Made by a program: the position numbers and the translations under genes. Under the pieces are notes generated by a model. It saw nothing but the letters and a program-made list of their open reading frames with translations. It did not search any database and was not told where the DNA came from. Shown one piece after another: positions 56,283 to 64,000 of a stretch of DNA of 64,000 bases. Numbering within the stretch: position 1 is the first letter of the stretch; every line of letters begins with the position of its first letter. The stretch covers positions 885,501 to 949,500 of the forward strand of contig JAOTON010001681.1 of NCBI GenBank assembly GCA_034440635.1, in the 5' to 3' direction. Origin of the DNA: Lepas anatifera (Eukaryota > Arthropoda > Thecostraca > Lepadidae).

Positions 56283-59200
56283 GTCCAATCTCTTTTCCAC
56301 CGACACACACAAACTGGTCTATATACGTCCAATCTCCTTTCCACCGACACACACAAACTGCTCTATATTCGTCCAATCTCCTTTCCACGGACACACACAA
56401 ACTGCTCTATATACATCCAATCTCCTGTCCACCGTCAAACACGAACAGTTCTATATATAGGTCCATATCTTTTCCACCGACACACACAAACTGCTCTATA
56501 TACGTCCAATCTCCTTTCCACCGACACAAACAAACTGCTCTATATACGTCCAATCTCCTTTCCACTGACACACACAAACTGGTCTATATACGTCCAATCT
56601 ACTTTCCACCGACACACACAAACTGGTCTATATACGTCCAATCTCCTTTCCACGGACACACACAAACTGCTCTATATACATCCAATCTCCTGTCCACCGT
56701 CACACACGAACTGTTCTATATATACGTCCAATCTCTTTTCCACCGACACACACAAACTGCTCTATATACGTCCAATCTCCTTTCCACGGACACACACAAA
56801 ACTGCTCTATATACATCCAATCTCTTTTCCACCGACACACACGAACTGTTCTATATATGTCCAATCTCCTTTCCACCGACACACACAAACTGGTCCATAT
56901 ACGTCCAATCTACTTTCCACCGACACACACAAACTGTTTTACGTACGCCAAGCAAGGGCGCTGAAGCCCATGCCATTTTTACCTTGTGCTTGCTGTCGTT
57001 GAAATTTGACATTTAGGCTCCAAAAAGGTAACGCAAAGTTTCGGCCCTGATTATCCCAAGAGTAACCAAGAGCCTGGATTTCGATATCCCCACACAAATC
57101 GAGTTAAGAAAATAAAAGCGTTTGGTTAAAATTTTATTCAATTTATTCAACTTCAATTTATGTCTAGAGACAAAATGCGAGACAGTGTTTTGGGCAAGGC
57201 GCCCCCTAGGCGGCGGTCAAACAGGCAGCCCAGCGGTCTTACGAGCGCATCCCACATCCAGAAGCTATGGTACGGTTTTGGAACACAAATCGAGCCAAAT
57301 ATAGCCTTCACCTAGAAAAATGGCAGCCCCTTACAGATGCAGCGCCCCTCTTTAACCTCAAAACTACACACATAACAGCAGCCTCTGTCCCTCAGAGAAA
57401 TCTAAAAGTTAGCACTGAAAAAGACGAAGGTTTGCCGTAGAGTGAAAAGTCGGTGACGGAAGCCACAGAGGGTTTGCCGTAGAGTGACCAGTAGGGTTTA
57501 CCGTAGAGTGACCAGTCGGTGACGGGAGCCACAGGGGGTTTGCCGTAGAGTGACCAGTCGGTGACGGAAGCCACAGAGGGTTTGCCGTAGAGTGACCAGT
57601 CGGTGACGGGAGCCACAGAGTGCTTACCGTAGAGTGACCGGTAGGGTTTACCGTAGAGTCACCAGTCGGTGACGGGAGCCACAGAGGATTTGCCGTAGAG
57701 TGACCAGTAGGGTTTACCGTAGAGTGACCAGTAGGGTTCACCGTAGAGTGACCAGTAGGGTTTACTGTAGAGTGACCAGTAGGGTTTACCGTAGAGTGAC
57801 CAGTAGGGTTTGCCGTAGAGTGACCAGTAGGGTTTACCGTAGAGTGACCAGTCGGTGACGGGAGCCACAGAGGGCTTACCGTAGAGTGACCGGTAGGGTT
57901 TACCGTAGAGCCACCAGTCGGTGACGGAAGCCACAGAGGGTTTGCCGTAGAGTGACCAGTGGGGTTTACCGTAGAGTGACCAGTCGGTGACGGGAGCCAC
58001 AGAGGGTTTACCGTAGAGTGACCAGTCGGTGACGGGAGCCACAGAGGGCTTACCGTAGAGTGACGAGTCTGCGACGGAAGCCACAGAGGGTTTGCCGTAG
58101 AGTGACCAGTAGGGTTTACCGTAGAGTGACCAGTAGGGTTTACCGTAGAGTGACCAGTCGGTGACGGGAGCCACAGAGATGGCGCCGCGCAGCAGGTGCT
58201 GCGAGTCCTGGGCTAGCGCGCTGGCGGCGGCGAACCCGCCGTAGCTCCAGCCCCAGATCATGATCTTGCGACTGTCGATGAAGTACTGCTCCTCCCGCAG
58301 TCGCCGGATGGCCGCCAACTGCCGAGGGGCGCTCAACTGGTGCCTGACTGAAACCCTACTGCAAGTGCTGCGTTCCGGGTTAATCACCAATCGCTTACAA
58401 CGAAGATTGTAGACTAGGATTGAACACGTGAACACATTTTAGCTACCACAGGCACAACAAACCATGTTTCCAATCCCCATTGATTCGTAGTACTATGTCT
58501 ACGTATTATCATAACCCAGCGAGCGGGCAGCTCACACGAGGTCCCTACCTACATATGGATACACTTGTGCGTATGGCCGGCACGGCCCGGTTCGACCGTC
58601 ACGCTACTGAAAAGCTCATATCTCTGATATGGCGCAACGTACCTTGCCCAGGTCTTCATCATGTTTTAACCTGATCAATTCAATTACTGACTAAACACAT
58701 CAGGGACAGGTGGGGTGTTGGCGAAGCCCGTGACACGTGCAAAAGCAGGGACATATCAAATCATCAAATTGCCATTTTCGCCTGTCCGAATGCGTCCCAA
58801 CATCGTGTACAGGGAGCACCTATGCTATGAGTTAAGACACGCAGGTTAGTTTAACCGCAAGTCGAATCGCTCGCACACGGGCGCACGGGAAAAGGGTGAG
58901 CAGATTTTACCCCCCCCTCCCTACGCTATAATTTAGAAACAATGAATTCGATCGTGATGAAAATTTCAGCACATATCCGGACTGATCTAAGCACAATATG
59001 TCATTGCTTGCATTTACGGTCCTATGCCACGTGCACTCCTGTCTTCGATATTTCATGAATTACTAGCTCGATTCCACTGAAATTTTGTGCATGTGTGTGT
59101 GTATTTGCACCATAAAAATGAACGAATTGCACCTATCAGCTCTGGGGCCATGCCTCGCATGAGAAGTGCACGCTCTTTTAATAATGAAAATATGAAATTT

Positions 59201-61333
59201 GCGTGGAAATTTAAGGATGTGCCACGGTATTGCAAACAGAATACTGTGGCGTGAGTTTTGCACTGAAATGTTATTATAAATGTTAACTATACAATGCTAA
59301 ATGTCTATATACATTTTAACTCTGCCACCAATGCGCTCGACAAGTGAAAAGGCCTCTGAAGTGGATCTTGTTCGAATAAATCTGATTCTGATTCTAACTA
59401 TACGATGGATAAAAAATCGTACAGGCACGCACACTGAGCATTAGCAGAGACAGCTTCTCCCAAGTAGAGGATATGGTCCTAATTTTTTAATTGCTCCAAA
59501 ACTATGGGTAGTAGCGACACATTTTTTCCAGACGATGCAGAGCCAAATGACACATTCCATGAAGCGCCATTTTCCGCAATGAATTGGCTCCGTAAAACTG
59601 GTATCACGAAAAATTACACAAACATATGGAATATTTTGAAGATGGCGGCCAGGGTGTGCATTTCCTGAAGTATCAATGCGCGTTCATGGGCATCAGCAAG
59701 TCAGATCTGCAGTCATGTACCGTCTACACGACGAGAATAGGACCAGGCCTCAGTGAGGTATGTGCATACATACGTGCCAGCCATGAAGACAGTCTCAGCA
59801 AGGCACTGCCACTTAGCCGACTCCTCACCTTCCCGGGCAAAAACCAAAAATAACGGGTGGTAATTAAATGAAAACGAAATTAAAACAACGGTCATTTCAC
59901 AGCCGCTTAGGATCTTTTTTATAACAAGTCATTACAAACAATATCCTAGAAACGTAAGCATAAAAATTGGGGCGCACTAAAATCTTAACCGTAAGGTGTT
60001 ATCCCTCCTTCAATTTCAAGCCTTAGTATAAGCTTTGTTCCTTAGAAAATATGCTGTTTACAAAGTCCAGAAAGTAAGCCTCAAAAGTACAACTTTATCT
60101 ACCCTGTGTGATTTTCCAAACTATGAGCTATATGCAGACTTCAAACCTAGCTTCTTAGACCTGCGAAATTGCTTCAACACTATACATGTGATGCCGAAAA
60201 TGCAAATTTCTCGTTTTTAGGGGTCCACCACTCGAACGATTCGTCAATAACGTTTCAGTTTTAAACGTTCGATGTCAGGTACCCGCTCGGTTTTCGCACC
60301 CCACGAGTGTTTTATATAATAATTGTTGGGGTTTAACGACGCACCAACTGCCGGGTCTACGGCGTCGCCAACTCTCCCCTGTTGGAGGGATTTTGGGGTC
60401 GATCGACTTTTCAGAGGCTCCGCGTTGACCGGGACCGGTGGCTTAGAAGACAAGGTGCTATCCTGCCCCATCCCCTCACGAGTGTTTGATTCGTAAGCAA
60501 CATTTAACTCTATCTGACCTCTCTATCTGATTATTTATCTCTATCTCAATCTGATCATCATCATTTACATCTATCTGATCTTTATCTCTATCTTCCTCTA
60601 TATTTTGCTCTGTTTTATCCATCCCCAAATGTTTCCACCTGTTTTCTATTTACTTTCTTCAAACCCAATTCACTTAGACTCATGCGAACACATCACCAAA
60701 ATCGCATCTGATTTGATTGCATCTGATCCAAAGCGCATCTGATTACAACAAAATTACGCTACACCGTCAAAATACACGCTCCATGGAGTTTGAAATGTCT
60801 GCTTGTGTCACCCTTTCTCAAATACAAAACAAAGTTCCATACACATAGGCCTTCAGGATGATATGCCAAACGTTATGAATAGACTTGGACCTTTTTTGCC
60901 CGTCGGTACTTCTGGCTTCCAGGCTTTGACCAGCTATTGGTAGCTCCGGGAAGAAACCGGTGAACGTCTGCTAACATTAGGCCACTGACGACCGGAGGCC
61001 AACACCGCGATACAAGTCGCAGCAGCCCATCCCATTGTGCCAGCACTTTGACACCGAGACCTACTGCTCAGTGGAGGGAGACACTCCCCTGAGCTGAGCC
61101 ACAGTGGCAGCCTACACTACTGCTTGTCACAAGTGTCATCACTAGGTGTTACCTGGTCCTCAACTTCCAAGGTGCCCAGTTTGCCGTGTACTCGGTGTTT
61201 GAGCCGGTGGCCGCGGTTGCCGCTGCCGCTGCCATCTATTCGCGCGTAGATGAAGTTGCGACCGGACGCCATGTAGGTGTGCCAGCCCACGCGCCAGCGG
61301 GAGGTCACCTGCTGCGTCCCTGGCCCGCCGTAC
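54169..61333 (-). CDS. DPP4-like serine peptidase (S9B family), last four exons
   Basis: 3'-terminal part of a prolyl dipeptidyl peptidase gene, minus strand, as exons 61333-61153, 58318-58144, 55741-55529 and 54318-54169. DPP4 relatives are type II membrane or secreted enzymes that remove X-Pro/X-Ala dipeptides from peptide N-termini. The full triad is present: Ser in GWSYGG, Asp in GTADDNVH, His in YPDENH, so this is not a DPP6/DPP10-type dead relative. Pocket residues matching human Trp659, Tyr662, Tyr666 and Asn710 (DWSLY, DSAYTERF, DDNVH) are also kept. Phases agree at the first two junctions (0 and 1); the third is off by one base. Earlier exons (propeller, membrane anchor) must lie beyond 61.3 kb; none recognised to 64 kb. 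Introns carry minisatellites, a SINE and a LINE scrap. Confidence 0.88.
54705..54965. repeat. 65-66 bp minisatellite, 4 copies, in DPP intron
   Basis: Units contain GTCCACAGCTGCAGTCAGCT and CCCCTCCTCAAACGACCGCT, differing by one C in the CCCCA run. It lies in the intron between the last two DPP exons (55528-54319). Confidence 0.95.
54966..55528. other. DPP intron, no other feature
   Basis: Intron between exons 3 and 4. Frames here, including 55064-55456 plus, have no domain and lie antisense to the gene. No microexon that would repair the junction phase could be identified by eye. Confidence 0.4.
55529..55741 (-). CDS. DPP4-like exon 3 (catalytic aspartate)
   Basis: The acceptor GTCGTCAG before 55741 gives phase 1 in. 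The translation runs DSAYTERFMGVP, LFKDKNLFLIHGTADDNVHV and SRALVRAGVSFQTA. The aspartate in GTADD is the triad acid and Asn-Val after it line the pocket. The donor is GTGGGT after 55529. Length 213 bp, so it also leaves in phase 1. That does not match the phase-0 start of the last exon. A second, 43-44 bp minisatellite begins ~10 bp upstream of its acceptor. Confidence 0.9.
55750..56945. repeat. 43-44 bp minisatellite, ~26 copies, in DPP intron
   Basis: Most units read CTGCTCTATATACGTCCAAT, CTCCTTTCCACCGACACACA. The three copies nearest the exon are a GC-richer variant (CTCCCGCCCCGGCGACACAC). A (TA)n tract sits inside at 56205-56281, seemingly grown from the TATATA of a unit. The array fills about half of the intron between exons 2 and 3 and abuts the acceptor of exon 3. 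Long open frames (up to 416 codons) result from the repeat. Confidence 0.95.
56205..56281. repeat. (TA)n microsatellite inside the minisatellite
   Basis: About 38 TA dinucleotides arising at the TATATA of one unit. Confidence 0.95.
56946..57429. other. DPP intron between two minisatellites
   Basis: Non-repetitive intron sequence separating the 43-44 bp array from the splice-donor array. No feature seen. Confidence 0.5.
57430..58185 (-). repeat. Minisatellite made of an exon end plus its splice donor (42/24 bp units)
   Basis: 23 units on the minus strand. Long units (42 bp) read TCTGTGGCTCCCGTCACCGA, CTGGTCACTCTACGGTAAAC and short ones (24 bp) CTACTGGTCACTCTACGGTA. The unit nearest 58185 is the true end of the catalytic-serine exon and its donor. 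Each unit repeats that donor: 15 as GT (TACGGTAAAC or close) and 8 as GC (TACGGCAAAC). 42 and 24 are multiples of three, so the frame is kept from the true exon through the unit at about 57681, where the unit near 57660 has TGGTGA and stops. Some units toward 57600 are 43 or 23 bp and shift frame. Confidence 0.96.
58144..58318 (-). CDS. DPP4-like exon 2 (catalytic serine), ends in a minisatellite
   Basis: The acceptor CTCGGCAG before 58318 gives phase 0 and joins EVEDQ to LAAIRRLREEQYFIDSRK, as in the family. An earlier AG near 58341 would break the frame. The catalytic serine lies in IWGWSYGGF. The exon ends SVAPVTDWSLY plus one base, with donor GTAAAC at 58143-58138 (phase 1 out), which joins correctly to DSAYTERF. 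175 bp. The last ~42 bases and the donor are the first unit of the 23-unit array at 57430-58185, so the real splice site is embedded in a tandem repeat of itself. Confidence 0.93.
59284..59407 (+). mobile_element. Truncated LINE 3' end with 13-bp target duplication
   Basis: The insert (59297-59394) ends AATAAATCTGATTCTGATTC, a simple-repeat tail typical of several LINE families. TAACTATAC(A/G)ATG flanks it at 59284-59296 and 59395-59407 with one difference. Only ~100 bp of the source is kept, so the family is not determinable. Confidence 0.75.
60313..60476 (-). mobile_element. tRNA-derived SINE, copy 3, with 11-bp target duplication
   Basis: Minus-strand copy of the family at 16500 and 38916: ACCGGTCCCGGTCAACGCGG around box B, then TCTGAAAAGTCGATCGACCC, GGCGACGCCGTAGACCC and GTGCGTCGTTAAACCCC. 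Direct repeats CACGAGTGTTT flank it at 60302-60312 and 60477-60487. It lies in the DPP intron, in the same strand as the gene. Confidence 0.9.
61153..61333 (-). CDS. DPP4-like exon 1 of the visible part (start of hydrolase domain)
   Basis: Acceptor ...GCGGCAG ahead of 61333, donor GTAACA after 61153. Entry phase needs two bases from the previous exon (GT plus G would give Val before YGGPGTQ, as in the family's VY-GP motif). The translation runs YGGPGTQQVTSRWRVGWHTY, then GRNFIYARIDGSGSGNRG, ending KLGTLEVEDQ at phase 0. It aligns with the segment of human DPP4 before the catalytic-serine exon. The RIDGSGSG turn and LEVEDQ end are strongly diagnostic. Confidence 0.9.
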
Positions 61334-62189
61334 CTGCCGCAGTGGCGGCGACCTGATATATCAGGTCCCCTATAGGGGACAGGGGCAGATCCAACTGGTC
61401 GCGTGGAGAGCGGGGCCAACTCAAGCCGATGAGCCCAACAAATATTGGTCGGTGGGCTGTGCAAACAATTATGCCAACGGTATGAAACTGTATGTTGGTA
61501 CAAAACAGGATTGAAAAAGGATAGCTAGGTAGGTAAGTAAGCCGGGAAGGACAGATACTCACGAGAGTTTTCCATTACATGGGCGGCTCCGGCACTTCAT
61601 TTTTCATGACGTACAATTTCTCTGGGTACGATCGATTCGAGAACGGATTTTTAGAATTGCATCCACCAGATTTGTTGTCATGACTCGCGTCCTTCATAAG
61701 GGTTTCTTAAATCAAATATATGGCTAATAATTGCCAAACAACTGTCCCGCACTCGAGAAGGCCAGAAATCCGCGATTCCAAGAATGTCAATAAACGAACG
61801 AGCTGTCGTCAAGGTCATAATGTGTGGCAGCGTGCCACAAATACGGCGTTAAAGAGCCGCTTAGGCCAGGGTAAAAAGGACCTAGGCATGCCTAATTTAC
61901 CACTTTAACGAGTCAGTACTCGCGTCCGAATGAATGAGGTATTAGAAATGTCAATCAAAAAGCACACGCTAGGTTAGCCACGGGCTCAGGCAAATTCAGC
62001 TGAACCGCGAAGTGCCAACCTCACATTTGTTCACGGTATAGGCTGCAGCACGCGAACTGTCAGAGATACAAATCATCACAGGCGTAGGAACCGGGGGGGG
62101 CAGGGGGCCACTGGCCCCCCCCCACTTTTCTGGGATGGGCCCCCGCAACGGAGATAAGAATATCAACAACTGTAATATCAAGCAAGAAA
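61334..62189. other. Upstream of the visible DPP exons; no exon recognised
   Basis: This should be intron. I searched for the preceding propeller exon of a DPP4-like protein and did not find one. 62085-62140 has runs of G and C (GGGGGGGGCAGGGGGCC and inverse), a GC-rich foldback. Confidence 0.4.
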
Positions 62190-62830
62190 CTCAAACTGTC
62201 CCGATAGCTTGTCCCGGAACCCCGTTAAACATGCCTGTGCCCCTAAACTAAGTTGAGGTCCTATGAGTTGATTTTAAGGTCCCCTAAGCTTCTCGAGGCC
62301 CCTGAACTGGCCTCTGATGCCATACGAGCTAATCTGGGCCCTTTGAGCTGAACTGAGCACCCCTGAGATGGTTTGGGCAGCATGAACTGTTCTAGGATGC
62401 CTAAACTGAGCTAGGAGCCGTAACCTTAAACAGGGCCCCGTGAGTTGGCCAGAACCTATATCCACCGACCTGGGGGCCCCTGAGCTGAGCTGGGACCGTA
62501 AAGTTAATATTGCCCCTTGAGCTAATCTGGATCCCCTGTGATGCACAGAAGACCCTAAACTTATCTGAGGCCCCTGCACAGGAATAGGGCCCCTGCTCTG
62601 AAATTAGGTTATAAGCTTTAATTGAAACCCTGAACTGTTCTGAAGCCCCAAATATGCCGACAAGGGACCCCTGGATGATCCAGGCCCTTAAGTTTATCTG
62701 GTCATCAGAGCTAATATGGGCCTCTGTGTTGAACTGAGGGCCCCTGAGATGGTCTGGGACCCCTATAAGGCTTTACAGCCACTGACCGGGCGGCCGAGAG
62801 CTTGAATGGGCCCCTTGAGATGTTCTGACA
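62190..62830. repeat. Degenerate array of GGGCCCCTGAGCTGATCTGG units
   Basis: Imperfect ~22 bp units with CCTGAGCTG, TCTGGGCCC and similar words, the same vocabulary as 39230-40810. Confidence 0.8.
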
Positions 62831-62899
62831 GTGGTGTAGCCAGGGGAGGGGGTCTCAGGGGTCTGCGGACCCCCTTGGGCTGACCTTCTGCACTAAAAA

Positions 62900-63920
62900 C
62901 ACAAAAATTGATTTCGGGGGCCCCTGAGCTTGGTCTCGGGGGGGCTCCCTTGCTTGGTCTCAGGAGGCCCCCGATAATCGGTATCGAGGGCTCCAGAGTA
63001 CCGAATATTGATCTTGGGGGACCCCTGTGCTCCGTCTCAGGGGGTCCTGAGCTTGGTCTCAGGGCCCCTCCCCCGAGCTCAGTCTCACGGGCCTTTCGAT
63101 CTTGGTCTCACGGGCCTTTCGATTTTGGTCTCAGGGGCCTCCGAGTTTGGTCTCAGGGGCCCCGAGTTTGGTGTCTGGGGGCCCTCCGAGCTTGGTCTCA
63201 GGGAGCTCCGGCTAGTTCAGGGGGCCCTTCGAGTTTGGAATCAGGGCCCCCGAGCTTGGTCTCAGGGGACCCCCGAGCTTGGTCTCAGGGAGCTCCCCGA
63301 GCTTGGTCTCAGGGGGCCCTTCGAGTGTGGTCTCAGGGCCTCCGAGCTTGGTCTCAGGGCCCCCGAGCTTGGTCTCAGGGATGCCCCCAAGCTTGTTCTC
63401 AGGCCCCCCTCTCCCCGAGCTTAGTGTCAGGGGCCCCCGAGCTTGGTCTCAGGGAGGCATCCGAGGGCATCTGATGCATAAGGCTGACCGTATGCACTGG
63501 AAAACACGAGCATTGGTCTCGGGGGCCCCTGATCTTGGTCTCAGGGGGCCACCAAGCCTGGTCTCAGCGCCCCCTGAGCTTTGTCTCAGGGGCCCCGAGC
63601 TCGGTGTCAGGGGCCCTCCGAGCTTGGTCTCAGGGAATGCACGAGCTTGGTCTCAGGGGACCCCCGAGCTTGGTCTCAGGGGCCTCTGATCATCGGTATC
63701 GAGGGTTGCCGAGTACCGAACATTGATCTCGGGGGCCCCCTGAGTTCGGACTCACGGACCTTTCGATCTTGGTCTCACGGGCCTTTCGATTTTGGTCTCA
63801 GGGTGCCCCAGAGCTTGGTCTCAGGCGACCCCTGAACTTGGACTCAGGGGCCCCGAGCTTGGTCTCACGGGCCTTCCGAGCTTGGTCTCAGGGGACCCCG
63901 ATCATCGGTATCGAGGGCTC
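62900..63920. repeat. ~22-bp array of GAGCTTGGTCTCAGGGGCCC
   Basis: Roughly forty units, better conserved than the neighbouring array, with a repeated higher-order segment: ATCGGTATCGAGGG plus CTCC or TTGCC and CCGAATATTGATC/CCGAACATTGATC at 62970-63020 and again at 63690-63730. Frames of 130-190 codons here encode only the repeat. Confidence 0.9.
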
Positions 63921-64000
63921 TGGTAATTGGTAATTTGCTCGTTTACAAGGTAGCAAGGGTAAGAAAGTAACTGGATCTCAACAGGATCTGTCGACGGAAT
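63921..64000. other. Window edge
   Basis: Non-repetitive DNA after the array; nothing identified. Confidence 0.4.

Larger units (their letters stand above)
58319..61152. other. DPP intron with SINE and LINE scrap
   Basis: Intron between the first two visible exons. It carries a LINE 3' tail (59297-59394) and a SINE (60313-60476). Frames at 58480-58674, 59626-59853 and elsewhere have no domain. Confidence 0.5.

Noticed and set aside
55387..57016. Three long plus-strand frames of 357-416 codons
   Set aside because: All three plus frames are open because the 43-44 bp minisatellite lacks stops in that direction. The region is a DPP intron and antisense to the gene.
58319..58341. Upstream acceptor TTTCAGTCAG for the catalytic-serine exon
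   Set aside because: It would add residues absent from the family and put the exon in the wrong phase; the AG at 58319-58320 fits both phase and alignment.
62908..63835. Frames encoding LGLRG/WSQG-type repeats up to 188 codons
   Set aside because: Direct readouts of a 22-bp degenerate array; no independent coding evidence.

Overview
This is eukaryotic, almost certainly invertebrate animal DNA. It has split genes with GT-AG introns, a full-length non-LTR retrotransposon with target-site duplications, tRNA-derived SINEs, several DNA transposons with long terminal inverted repeats, and many minisatellites. An arthropod is my best guess, because of the carboxylesterase and DPP4-like genes and the style of the SINEs, but the sequence does not settle the taxon. 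No rRNA gene, CRISPR array, operon or prokaryotic gene was found. Most open frames above 60 codons lie in repeats and are not genes.

Layout. 1-16 kb: degenerate GC-rich arrays (1-1130, 1880-2690), a ~0.8 kb inverted-repeat element (3707-4505), a 2.9 kb element with ~850 bp inverted arms (5695-8579), a LINE fragment (9085-9368) cut by a ~1.86 kb GACTC-rich transposon (9369-11230), then mostly anonymous DNA. 16.5-23 kb: a SINE with a perfect 14-bp duplication, then a 6.2 kb L1/Tx1-type LINE on the minus strand between perfect 16-bp duplications. Its ORF1 is intact and its ORF2 has one frameshift. 23.5-25.3 kb: a single-exon secreted/ER carboxylesterase with a frameshift near its 3' end, followed by a small MITE. 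26-36 kb: four more transposon-like blocks and a minisatellite. 36-41 kb: GC-rich degenerate arrays and two SINEs. 41-58 kb: a dense cluster of minisatellites and a second copy of the palindromic element (48382-52610) carrying the second GACTC-rich transposon. 54.2-61.3 kb: the last four recognisable exons of a minus-strand DPP4-like serine peptidase. 62.2-63.9 kb: more degenerate arrays.

The most interesting locus is the DPP4-like gene. The exon carrying the catalytic serine ends at a 5' splice site that is itself the first copy of a 23-copy minisatellite (57430-58185). Each unit repeats the end of the exon plus its splice donor. Units are 42 or 24 bp (14 or 8 codons), so most alternative donors keep the same phase. 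The amplified codons are those of the substrate-pocket strand. The same intron holds a second, 43-44 bp minisatellite that abuts its 3' splice site.

Three gene-like reading frames (LINE ORF2, esterase 3' end, DPP exon 3/4 junction) each show a one-base inconsistency. Either assembly indels are present or all three loci are decaying. Raw reads or transcripts are needed to tell.
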